A stretch of 20,259 bases of DNA. Origin: Actinomycetota bacterium. GTDB taxonomy: Bacteria > Actinomycetota > Thermoleophilia > Solirubrobacterales > Solirubrobacteraceae. This document shows positions 13,660 through 20,259 of the stretch, piece after piece (position 1 is the stretch's first letter; each line of letters begins with the position of its first letter). The notes under the pieces were generated by a model, which saw only the letters and a program-made list of their open reading frames with translations, did not search any database and was not told the DNA's origin. Position numbers and translations under genes: made by a program. Location of the stretch: assembly GCA_005788585.1 (NCBI GenBank), contig SYBY01000509.1, positions 1-20,259 on the forward strand. The letters are read 5' to 3'.

Positions 13660-13690
13660 AACGAAAAGGGCGGCCGCATTGCGACCGCCC
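13660..13690 (-). terminator. Rho-independent terminator of the intact tRNA-Thr
   Basis: On the minus strand GGGCGGTCGC-AAT-GCGGCCGCCC forms a 10-bp stem with one G-U pair, followed by TTTTCGTT. It lies 37 bases beyond the tRNA 3' end, within the island, so it ends the tRNA transcript now that the original terminator (5589-5612) is 8 kb away. Confidence 0.75.
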
Positions 13691-13726
13691 GAACGTGAAC
13701 TTGCGTCTTTGCAGGACCTTCCTGCG

Positions 13727-13800
<74 letters not shown>

Positions 13801-14030
13801 ATAACGCCTGTCAATCGGCGTTGCTCCCGAACGAGGGAGAACGCAAAGTGTTCAGCGCCAGAGCCCACGATACTGCAGCGCTCCCGCGCAGGATCCCCGG
13901 CGATCGACAACGGGCCGCTCAGCCGGCCCGTCGCCGGACCTTCCGCTGCTGAACCCGGTGGGCCTGCCGGCCCGCCGATTTCCCGCCATGGGTCCTTGAC
14001 GGCGGCGCGCCGGGTCCTAAGGCCGTAGGT

Positions 14031-14594
14031 ATGACCACCGGAACCCACGTCGCGCTTCCGACCGGCGTCACGGCCGAGGGCGACGGCATCGCCACCGGCG
14101 ACGCCGGCGTCCGCGTCGACGCCTACATCGACTTCCTCTGCCCGTTCTGCCGCCAGTTCGAGGCCGCCGCCGGCGACGCGCTGAAGGAGATGGTCGCCGA
14201 GCAGCTGGTCACGCTCGTCTATCACCCGCTCGGCTTCCTGGACCGGCTCTCGACCACGGCGTATTCGTCGCGCGCGTCGGCCGCGTCGGGCTGCGCGTCG
14301 GACGGAGGACGCTTCGTGAGCTTCAAGGACGCCCTGTTCGCCGTCCAGCCGGAGGAGGGCGGCCCCGGCCTCAGCGACGAGCAGCTCGTGGCCGTCGGCG
14401 AGCAAGTCGGCCTCGACGTCGACGGCTTCGGCGCGTGCGTGGCGGCCGGGCGCTACCTGCCGTGGGCGGCGTTCGTCACCGAGCGGGCGGTCGCGCGCGG
14501 TGTGAGCGGCACGCCGAGTGTCTACGTCGCCGGAATGTCGGTGCCGGCCAACGCGCGAACGATCGAGGCGGCAGTCGCCGCCGTTGCGCGCTGA
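14031..14594 (+). CDS. DsbA-family thioredoxin-fold protein
   Basis: A 187-residue protein with the active-site motif C-P-F-C in 'YIDFLCPFCRQFEA' (about 32-45) and the cis-proline loop 'VSGTPSVYVAG' near 158-168, the two hallmarks of DsbA/DSBA-like oxidoreductases. An inserted helical domain lies between them. Two additional features are a Ser/Ala-rich stretch (SSRASAASGCASDG) and a further cysteine in 'FGACVAAG'. No signal peptide or membrane helix is visible, so the protein probably acts in the cytoplasm, in thiol-disulfide exchange or, as in FrnE-like members, in oxidant defence. It is the first gene right of the tRNA and is followed after 27 bases by a small gene in the same orientation. 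Confidence 0.85.
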   Translation: MTTGTHVALPTGVTAEGDGIATGDAGVRVDAYIDFLCPFCRQFEAAAGDALKEMVAEQLVTLVYHPLGFLDRLSTTAYSSRASAASGCASDGGRFVSFKDALFAVQPEEGGPGLSDEQLVAVGEQVGLDVDGFGACVAAGRYLPWAAFVTERAVARGVSGTPSVYVAGMSVPANARTIEAAVAAVAR

Positions 14595-14621
14595 GCACAC
14601 CACCCTCGAGAGGCTCAAGCC

Positions 14622-14816
14622 ATGGCAACGCGCATCACCTTTCTCACCGGCCAGGACACCCTCGTCACCGAGAACGAGTCCGAGGTCGTCGCGGCAGTCC
14701 GCCGCGATCACCCCAACCCGGTCAAGCTCGAGGGCGCCGACGGTGTCGTGCAGTTCGTCAACTGGAGCCACGTGACGCTGATCGCGCCGGCGGTCGATCC
14801 GCCGGCGCCGCTCTGA
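14622..14816 (+). CDS. Small hypothetical protein (64 aa)
   Basis: A 64-residue protein with GAGAGG upstream of its ATG. It reads 'MATRITFLTGQDTLVTENESEV', then a helix 'VVAAVRRDHPN' and a final strand pair 'VQFVNWSHVTLIAP', and ends in a Pro-rich tail. It looks like a small beta-alpha-beta fold. Position, ribosome binding site and codon use support a real gene. It may be co-transcribed with the DsbA-like gene. A GGGCCG-TGA-CGGCCC hairpin (14821-14835) follows its stop and could attenuate transcription into the next gene. I do not recognise a family. Confidence 0.65.
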   Translation: MATRITFLTGQDTLVTENESEVVAAVRRDHPNPVKLEGADGVVQFVNWSHVTLIAPAVDPPAPL

Positions 14817-14872
14817 ACCCGGGCCGTGACGGCCCGTCCTCAGAGGAAGACCACCGACAAGGAGAGTTCGCG

Positions 14873-16528
14873 ATGACGCTGGACTACGACGAGTTCCTGG
14901 CGGAGGTCCAGCGCGACGCCGAGCTTCCCCGCCAGCAGGACGCGATCCGCGCGATCCGTGCGGCGCTGGAGACGCTTGCCGAGCGCCTGTCCGGCGACGA
15001 GGCGCGCGACTTCGCGCGGCACCTGCCCGAGCCTGTGCGCCCGTGGCTGCACGACGGCGAGGTGGCCGAGCCGTTCGGCGTCGAGGAGTACCTGGAGCGG
15101 CTCGCCGAGCGCGAGAGCGTCGACGAGGGCGAGGCCGTCCGCCACGCCGTGGCGGTGTTCGCGGCGCTGCGACGCGCGACCGGTCCGGACGAGCTGCGCC
15201 GCCTCGAGTCCGAGCTGCCCAAGGACTTCCGGTCGCTGCTGGCCGCCGCGGGGGCGGCGGTGGAGCCCGACGGCGGCCCGCCCCCGGCCGAGACGTTCAT
15301 CCTGCGCGTCGTCGCCTACGGCGCACTGGACCTGAGCAGCGCCTGGGCCGCGGCCGAGGCGGTACTCGAGGTGCTGGGCGAGCGGCTCTCCGCGGGCGAG
15401 GCCGAGGACCTCGCCGCCCGGCTGCCAGACGAGCTCGCCGAGTGGCTGCGCCGCGGCGAGCGGCGTACGAACGGGCGCGCGGCGTCGCTGGATGTCGAGG
15501 CCTTCGTCGAGCGGGTCGCCGAGCGCGAGGATGTCTCCCCGGCGGCCGCGCGCCGCCACGTCCGCGCCGTCCTGCTGGCCGTGCGCGACGTCGCGGGCGA
15601 GCGGGAGCTCGACGATGCGCTCGCCCAGCTGCCCCGTGCGTACCGCAGCCTGCTCCGCAATGACGGCGACGCCGAGCGCCGCTCGCGGCGCGGCCGCATG
15701 CCCGACCTCTCGGCCGCGCCGCTGACCCCGGAGACCGTCGAGCTCCACGCCCCCGACGACCTCCCCGACGCTGCGGCCGCCGCGACGCGGGCGCGCATGG
15801 CGTCCCTCCAGCGGTTCACCGACGCACCACTGCTCAACGCGCGGCTGACGCTGCGCCGGCCGAGGACGCACGCATCGCGGGTGCGGTGGGTCGCCGACGC
15901 GAGCATCCTGCTCGACGGGCGGCTGCTGGCAGCGCACGCCACCGGTCCGTCGCCTTTGGCCGCCGCCGACACGGTCGTCGAGCGGCTGCGCCGCCAGATC
16001 CGCCGCGCGGCGGGTGCGGAGATCGCGCTGCGCAACGAGCCGCGTGTGATCGCGCGTGCGCTGCGCGACCTGCCCAACGAGCTCGGCCACCGGGCCACGG
16101 CGGAGGTGCTGCCCACCAAGCCTGGGGACCGGCGCCTCGTGCACCGCATCGTGCGGCCCCCGCTGCCCGTCTCGCTCGCCGACGCCGCCGCCGACCTCGT
16201 CGACCGCGACTGGGAGTTCCGGCTGTTCCTCGAACAGAACACCGGTGAGTGGCTGTTCCTGCACCGTCGCGACGACGACCGCCTCGGCCTGATGCACCCG
16301 CCGTCGGTGCCGGTGCCCGATGTCGCCGAGGACGTCATGGTCGTCGAGCCGATGCGCTTCTCCGACCCGCTGGCGCTCGAGGAGGCGCAGGAACTGCTCG
16401 AACAGCTCGGCGCGCGCTACCTGTACTTCGTCGACGCGGCCGACGGGCGCCCGAAGGTGCTCTACCTGCGCCACGACGGCGACCTCGGGCTCATGGAGCC
16501 CGAGCGCGAGGCGGCGGAACCGCACTGA
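14873..16528 (+). CDS. DUF2267 x2 - hibernation-factor (HPF/RaiA-like) fusion with two HPF C-terminal domains
   Basis: A 551-residue protein; ATG 14873 has AAGGAG about 8 bases upstream. Residues 1-130 and 135-265 are two DUF2267-like helical repeats (each with 'LGERLSxGEAxDLAxxLPxELxxWL' and 'FVERVAERExVxxxxAxRHxxAVxxAL'). Residues about 285-385 resemble the N-terminal domain of ribosome hibernation factors (strand-helix pattern, 'LNARLTLRR', 'LDGRLLAAHATG', 'RLRRQIRR'). Residues about 427-476 and 490-543 are two copies of the S30AE C-terminal domain: 'DRDWEFRLFLEQNTGEWLFLHRRDDDRLGLMHP', then 'LGARYLYFVDAADG' with 'VLYLRHDGDLGLMEP'. Hibernation factors bind the small ribosomal subunit and stall or dimerise ribosomes in stress. 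DUF2267 is of unknown function and is found in dormancy and stress loci. The combination suggests a stress-induced ribosome-silencing protein. Confidence 0.82.
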   Translation: MTLDYDEFLAEVQRDAELPRQQDAIRAIRAALETLAERLSGDEARDFARHLPEPVRPWLHDGEVAEPFGVEEYLERLAERESVDEGEAVRHAVAVFAALRRATGPDELRRLESELPKDFRSLLAAAGAAVEPDGGPPPAETFILRVVAYGALDLSSAWAAAEAVLEVLGERLSAGEAEDLAARLPDELAEWLRRGERRTNGRAASLDVEAFVERVAEREDVSPAAARRHVRAVLLAVRDVAGERELDDALAQLPRAYRSLLRNDGDAERRSRRGRMPDLSAAPLTPETVELHAPDDLPDAAAAATRARMASLQRFTDAPLLNARLTLRRPRTHASRVRWVADASILLDGRLLAAHATGPSPLAAADTVVERLRRQIRRAAGAEIALRNEPRVIARALRDLPNELGHRATAEVLPTKPGDRRLVHRIVRPPLPVSLADAAADLVDRDWEFRLFLEQNTGEWLFLHRRDDDRLGLMHPPSVPVPDVAEDVMVVEPMRFSDPLALEEAQELLEQLGARYLYFVDAADGRPKVLYLRHDGDLGLMEPEREAAEPH

Positions 16529-16598
16529 CGTCCGGGCGGCGTTGACGTCGGCCGTCGGCCGCCTTGTCCGCGCGAGCGTCCGGCCTACTCGTCGAAGC

Positions 16599-16922
16599 AT
16601 GATCACCCGAGCCTTGTTCGTCCGCATGGAAGCCAAGACCGGCCGTGAGCAGGAGGTCGAGAGCTTCCTGCGCGGTGCGCTGGACATCGTCGAGGCCGAG
16701 GAGGGCACGCCCCTGTGGTTTGCGCTGCGCCTCGGTCCGTCGACCTTCGGCATCTTCGACGCGTTCCCCGACGAGGATGCGCGCGCGGCGCACCTCTCGG
16801 GCCAGGTCGCCGCCGGGCTGCTGGAGAAGGCACCCGAGCTGCTGGCCGAGGCGCCCACGATCGAGCGCCTCGACGTGCTCACCAGCAAGGTCGACATCCC
16901 GGCGCTGGCCACCGTCGAGTAG
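16599..16922 (+). CDS. Antibiotic biosynthesis monooxygenase (ABM)-like small protein
   Basis: A 107-residue protein from ATG 16599. It has the dimeric alpha/beta ABM fold signature: an N-terminal strand 'ALFVRMEAKTGREQEVESFLRGAL', 'EEGTPLWFALRLGPSTFGIFDAFPDEDARAAHL' and a C-terminal helix 'LLEKAPELLAEAPTIERLDVL'. ABM proteins include heme-degrading and quinone-forming monooxygenases that need no cofactor, but many are of unknown activity, and no specific substrate is suggested here. It converges on the cupin gene. The upstream gap of 70 bases has no clear promoter. Confidence 0.82.
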   Translation: MITRALFVRMEAKTGREQEVESFLRGALDIVEAEEGTPLWFALRLGPSTFGIFDAFPDEDARAAHLSGQVAAGLLEKAPELLAEAPTIERLDVLTSKVDIPALATVE

Positions 16923-16951
16923 CCCCGGGGCGTTCCTCCCGGGAGACCGCG

Positions 16952-16977
16952 GCTACGCCGGTCCGAGCCGGCGCAGC
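16952..16977. terminator. Hairpin between convergent ABM and cupin genes
   Basis: CGCCGG-TCCGAG-CCGGCG, extended by GCT/AGC after one mismatch, sits in the 70-base gap between the two convergent stop codons. It has no T-tract but is well placed as a bidirectional terminator. Confidence 0.45.
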
Positions 16978-16992
16978 GCTCCCCCCGGCGCC

Positions 16993-17370
16993 TCAGTCCC
17001 CCTTCGCGTACGAGCTCGCCCCGTACCAGTCGATGACGACCGCGGGTTCGTCGCCGACGACCCAGCCGTCGTGACCGCTGGGCAGCGACGAGACCTCGCC
17101 GGGGCCGATGATGAGCTCCTCGCCGTCGTCCATGCGGATCGCCAGCCGGCCGCTGACGTGGTACTGGAAGTGCGGCGCCTCGCAGCTGTGGGTGCCCGCG
17201 ATCGGCTTGACGTCGTTCGACCAGCGCCATCCGGGCTGGAAGACGTAGCGGCCGACCTCGCCGCCTCCGATGTGGAGGATCTCGGCGCGGCCGTTGGGGA
17301 ACTCGCGGATCTCGTCGGGCGCGTCGAAGCTCTTGTTCTCCGTGATCTGCCGCAGGTCTGAGGTGGTCAT
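16993..17370 (-). CDS. Cupin-domain protein
   Basis: A 125-residue protein from ATG 17370 with AAAGGAC upstream; the open frame extends 18 codons further, but the ATG fits better. A single cupin beta-barrel is seen: 'GGGEVGRYVFQPGWRWSNDV', then 'GTHSCEAPHFQYHVSGRLAIRMDDGEELIIGPGEVSSLPSGHDGWVVGDEPAVVIDW'. The His residues in 'GTHSCEAPHFQYH' and 'PSGHDGW' are candidate metal ligands, and the second motif G-x-x-x-x-P-x-G-x-x-H-x-x-W is typical. Such small cupins bind metals and may be dioxygenases, isomerases or ligand sensors. It lies 109 bases upstream of the stop of the LuxR-type gene, with both on the minus strand. Confidence 0.85.
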   Translation of the reverse strand: MTTSDLRQITENKSFDAPDEIREFPNGRAEILHIGGGEVGRYVFQPGWRWSNDVKPIAGTHSCEAPHFQYHVSGRLAIRMDDGEELIIGPGEVSSLPSGHDGWVVGDEPAVVIDWYGASSYAKGD

Positions 17371-17478
17371 GACGGGTCGTCCTTTCGGGCGTTGGGTGAA
17401 GGGACAGCCTCCGCCTCCGCGCACCGCCGGTCATCGCCCGTTCGGGCCATCTTGGGCCCGGCCCCGCAGTGGCCCGGT

Positions 17479-19152
17479 TCAGCCGAGCAGGCCGTGCTCC
17501 GCGGCCCGTGCCACGGCCGCCGCGCGCGAGGAGACGCCCAGCCGCGCGTAGATGTTGGCCAGGTGGCGGTGCACGGTGTGCTCGCTGACGACGAGCTCCT
17601 CCGCGACCTGGCGGTTGGACCGCCCTTGGGCGACGAGCCGGAGGACCTCGACCTCACGGACCGTCATCCCTGCCCGCTCCTCGGCTGCGCTGCGCACGCC
17701 CATCGCGGCGATCAGCCTGTCGGCCCGTGCCGCGGCGGTGCGAGCCCCGAGGCGACGAAGCGTGACCTGCGCGGCGAGGGCGTACTCGTGGGCGGTGGCG
17801 ACGCGTTCGCTCGCCTGCAGCACGCGCGCGAGTTCCAGCTGGGCCTCGGCAGCCTCGAACGGCGCGACGTTCCGGGTGTGCAGGTCGATCGCGTCCTCGA
17901 ACGCCGGCCGCGCGTCGTCGAGCGCGCCGTCCGCCACGGCAAGGCGTCCGGCGGCGCACCGCTCGGCCGCACGCAGCGCGACGGTCGGAACGGCGTCGGC
18001 GATCGCCGCGAGCTGGTTGTACGTCGCGCGGGCCCGGTCGGGCTCTCCCAGCGCCAGCGCGATCGGCACCAGCAGCTCCAGCGCCGCTGCACGTTCGATG
18101 GATTCCTCGCCCCCGGGGCAGCCGCGCAGGTAGCGCTCGGCATCGGAGGCCGCCGCCGCCAGGTTCCCTTCGTCCAGAGCGATCTCGGCCTGCACCAGCC
18201 GCGCCAGCCCGTGCGCGCCGGCCTCAGCGGCAAGGGCGCGCGCGTCGTCATTGCGGCCCTGCCGGCGTCGCAGCTGCGCCAGGCGCGCGCGGGCATACCC
18301 GGCCAGAGGCGGGCGCAGGGTGGAGAGCTCCCCCGCCGCCCACTCCAGCTCCTGCTCGGCCTCGGCCCAGTCGCCGCGCATCATGAGCACCGTGCCGTGG
18401 TGGGCGCGGCAGAGCGCGAGCAGCGGCCGCTGCCCCGTGCGCTCGCAGAACGCTGCGAGCTGCGCGCACCACTGGCCCGCCCGGTCGAAGTCGCGCGAGC
18501 GCTCGCAGGCGATGATCATGTTGCAGCAGCACGACCCGATCGCGATCGGGTCGTGGAGCTCGCCCGCCGTCGCGGCCGCGGTGCCTTCGTCGAGCAGCGC
18601 CGTGCCCTCCGCGAGGCGGCCGAGACTCACCAGCGCGAGGCCCTGGAGCGTCCGCGCGGTCATCTCGATGTCGAGACCGCCGAGTGCGTGCGCGCGCTCC
18701 GCCGCCTCGGTGCTCAGCCGCAGGACGGTCACCACATCGGTGTCGAGATGAAACGACGCCTCGATGAGCGGCAGCCACGCGTGCTCGACGGACGGCTCAA
18801 GTTCAGCCACGAGGCGCCTCGCGCGCTGGAGCCAGCCGTTCGCGACGGCGTCGACACCGCGCATCGCCCCGTAGTCCCAGGCCAGGAAGCCGGCGTCCCA
18901 CGCCGCTTCGCGCGTCTGGCCGGCCTCGCGCCGCAGGACGAAGGCGCGCTCGCGCGCGGCGATGGCCGCGTCGACGTCGTCGTCCCACCAGCTCGCCACC
19001 GCGAGCCCTTCCAGCGCCTCGGCCGACTCCCGGATCTCCAACGCGTGCGCGTAGTGCTTGCGCGCCTGCGCCCACGCTCTCAGGCCCAGGGCCGCGCCGC
19101 CCGCACTCAGCGGGTCCTCGGTCGTCGTCTTCGAGGACTCCGTGCTCGCCAT
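17479..19152 (-). CDS. TPR-containing LuxR-family transcriptional regulator
   Basis: A 557-residue protein from ATG 19152, preceded by CGAGG 5 bases upstream; an in-frame GTG at 19176 would add eight residues. Most of it (about 15-480) is alpha-helical TPR-type repeats ('ALEIRESAEALEGLAVASWWDDDVDAAIAARERAFVLRREAG' and many like it). The last 62 residues are a LuxR/GerE helix-turn-helix: 'MTVREVEVLRLVAQGRSNRQVAEELVVSEHTVHRHLANIYARLGVSSRAAAVARA', with EHTVHRHL in the recognition helix. No Walker motifs are present, so this is not a full MalT/LAL ATPase. It probably binds an unknown partner or ligand through the TPR part and controls nearby genes. The LLM oxidoreductase gene ends 48 bases upstream in the same orientation. 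Confidence 0.9.
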   Translation of the reverse strand: MASTESSKTTTEDPLSAGGAALGLRAWAQARKHYAHALEIRESAEALEGLAVASWWDDDVDAAIAARERAFVLRREAGQTREAAWDAGFLAWDYGAMRGVDAVANGWLQRARRLVAELEPSVEHAWLPLIEASFHLDTDVVTVLRLSTEAAERAHALGGLDIEMTARTLQGLALVSLGRLAEGTALLDEGTAAATAGELHDPIAIGSCCCNMIIACERSRDFDRAGQWCAQLAAFCERTGQRPLLALCRAHHGTVLMMRGDWAEAEQELEWAAGELSTLRPPLAGYARARLAQLRRRQGRNDDARALAAEAGAHGLARLVQAEIALDEGNLAAAASDAERYLRGCPGGEESIERAAALELLVPIALALGEPDRARATYNQLAAIADAVPTVALRAAERCAAGRLAVADGALDDARPAFEDAIDLHTRNVAPFEAAEAQLELARVLQASERVATAHEYALAAQVTLRRLGARTAAARADRLIAAMGVRSAAEERAGMTVREVEVLRLVAQGRSNRQVAEELVVSEHTVHRHLANIYARLGVSSRAAAVARAAEHGLLG

Positions 19153-19199
19153 GATGGCCTCGGCGCATCCTCCCACGCCGCGCCAGGGCGCGGGACGAG

Positions 19200-20174
19200 T
19201 CAGCGCGGCGCGGCTGCCCGCAGCGTCCCCGCGAAGTCACTGCGGGCAATCGGCCCGATGCACGGCGACGTCGCGCCCGCATCCACGTAGCGCTGCAACC
19301 CCGCGCGCACCGCGTCCTCGTCCCCGATCGCGCACAGCGCGTCGAGGAACTCCGTCGCGATCCCCGCCTTCATCGCCTCCGCGTCGCCCGCTGCCGCGCC
19401 AGCGTCGTACGCGGCGATCGAGTCGCCGAAGCCCGACCGCTCGATCATCGCCCGGTAGAACGGCAGGCCGAAGTACGGGAGCAGGTCGCGGCGCATCGCC
19501 GCGTGCGCTTCCGCGGAATCGTCCACGAGCGCGCCCGGCACCGCCGCGACGATGTCGAACCCGTCGAGGCTCTTGCCGATCGACTCGCGCCCGGCCCGCA
19601 CCTCCGGCACCACGACGTCACGGATGTACGCCGGGTTGCACAGCCAGAGGATCACGCCGTCGGCCATCGTGCCCGCGGCGCGCAGCATCTTCGGAGACAG
19701 GCCCGCGACGTAGATCGGCAGGTCCGGGTACGGCCCGACGCCGGCCAGCGGCATCATCGTCTTCCACTTGACCGTGTCCTGCGGGATCTCGGTGCCGCCG
19801 ACGATCGCCCGGACGAGCGAGAGGTACTCGCGCATCTCGGCGATCGGCTTGTCGATCGTCTGCCCGTGCCAGCCCTCGACGACCGGGCGGTGCGAGACGC
19901 CCAGGCCCAGCGTCAGGCGCTCGCCCGACATCTCGGCCAGCGTGGCCGCGGTCTGCGCCATCGTCGCCGGTGTCCGGGTGTAGATGGGGACGACGCCCGT
20001 GCCGATGCGGATCCGCGAGGTCGCCAGCGCGTACGCGGCGAGGACGGTCAGCGAATCGCGGCCGTTGATGTGCGTCGTGTAGGCGGCCTCGAAGCCGAGC
20101 TCCTCGGCCAGCCGCACGCGCTCGACCGCCTGGTCGAGCGACTTTCCCGGAGAGACGAAGCAGCCCAGCGCCAT
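19200..20174 (-). CDS. Luciferase-like (LLM class) F420-dependent-type oxidoreductase
   Basis: A 324-residue protein, usual for the family. It has the bacterial-luciferase TIM-barrel pattern: 'RVRLAEELGFEAAYTTHINGRDSLTVLAAYALATSRIRIGTGVVPIYTRTPATMAQTAATLAEMSGERLTLGLGVSH' over residues about 18-94, then 'EMREYLSLVRAIVGG' and 'PDLPIYVAGLSPKMLRAAGTMADGVILWLCNP'. The 'IGTGVVPIYTRTP' and 'LGLGVSH' segments line the flavin/F420 pocket. Actinobacterial members commonly use reduced F420 to reduce or oxidise substrates such as alcohols or unsaturated compounds; the substrate here is unknown. It is upstream of the LuxR regulator and preceded by a large hairpin. Confidence 0.88.
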   Translation of the reverse strand: MALGCFVSPGKSLDQAVERVRLAEELGFEAAYTTHINGRDSLTVLAAYALATSRIRIGTGVVPIYTRTPATMAQTAATLAEMSGERLTLGLGVSHRPVVEGWHGQTIDKPIAEMREYLSLVRAIVGGTEIPQDTVKWKTMMPLAGVGPYPDLPIYVAGLSPKMLRAAGTMADGVILWLCNPAYIRDVVVPEVRAGRESIGKSLDGFDIVAAVPGALVDDSAEAHAAMRRDLLPYFGLPFYRAMIERSGFGDSIAAYDAGAAAGDAEAMKAGIATEFLDALCAIGDEDAVRAGLQRYVDAGATSPCIGPIARSDFAGTLRAAAPR

Positions 20175-20199
20175 GAGACGCGAGCCTACGTCACTTTCG

Positions 20200-20242
20200 C
20201 CACGGCCGGGACCGGCGGGGGGATGCCGGTCCCGGGCTGTGG
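20200..20242. terminator. Long GC-rich hairpin upstream of the LLM gene
   Basis: Arms CCACGGCCGGGACCGGC and GCCGGTCCCGGGCTGTGG pair over most of their length around an 8-base loop. No T-run follows on either strand. It may terminate a gene lying to the right of the window or form a structure in the LLM leader. Confidence 0.4.
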
Positions 20243-20259
20243 CGTGGCGGGAGTCCTAC

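Noticed and set aside
14840..17434. 864-codon minus-strand frame antisense to the DUF2267-HPF gene
   Set aside because: Its Arg/Gly/Val/Leu low-complexity composition is what the antisense of a very GC-rich gene gives. The plus strand has clear domains.
17392..19290. 632-codon plus-strand frame over the LuxR gene
   Set aside because: It is the antisense shadow of the TPR-LuxR gene, with no recognisable domain.

Overview
The window is chromosomal DNA from a very GC-rich bacterium. Its actinobacterial-style gene set (F420-type luciferase-like oxidoreductase, TPR-LuxR regulator, crotonase, DUF2267 protein, PASTA lipoprotein, leaderless promoters) suggests an Actinomycetota member, perhaps of the Thermoleophilia. 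That placement is inference; the window holds no marker gene that fixes the taxon.

Left flank (1-5617): the end of an ABC-transporter ATPase, a crotonase-fold enzyme lacking both usual catalytic glutamates, a secreted RTX/hemolysin-type calcium-binding protein, an enolase-superfamily enzyme, a TetR regulator, a hypothetical protein and a small lipoprotein. These look like ordinary resident genes.

Centre (5618-13769): an 8.1-kb genomic island inserted in the anticodon loop of a tRNA-Thr(GGT) gene. A perfect 43-bp copy of the tRNA 3' half marks the left end, and the intact tRNA closes the right end. GC drops inside the island (the sample 9241-9300 is 32/60). No integrase is present. The core is a tight five-gene plus-strand operon (7853-11860): a Rubisco-activase-like AAA+ ATPase, a HORMA-like protein, a ThsB-type TIR-like protein, a double TIR-like protein and a stand-alone SLOG-domain protein. 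Divergent from it lie a coiled-coil/winged-helix protein, a three-helix membrane protein and three tiny overlapping ORFs that repeat the membrane protein's proline-rich tail. I read the whole as a candidate anti-phage immune system: HORMA/AAA+ as sensor and remodeller, TIR as NAD-derived signal maker or NADase, SLOG as signal receptor, and the membrane protein as possible effector. It resembles parts of Thoeris and type III CBASS but matches neither. The right part of the island holds a frameshifted antitoxin-like pseudogene and a PASTA-domain lipoprotein.

Right flank (13801-20259): a DsbA-like protein, a small hypothetical protein, an unusual DUF2267-DUF2267-HPF fusion with two HPF C-terminal domains, an ABM-type protein, a cupin, a TPR-LuxR regulator and an F420-dependent-type LLM oxidoreductase.
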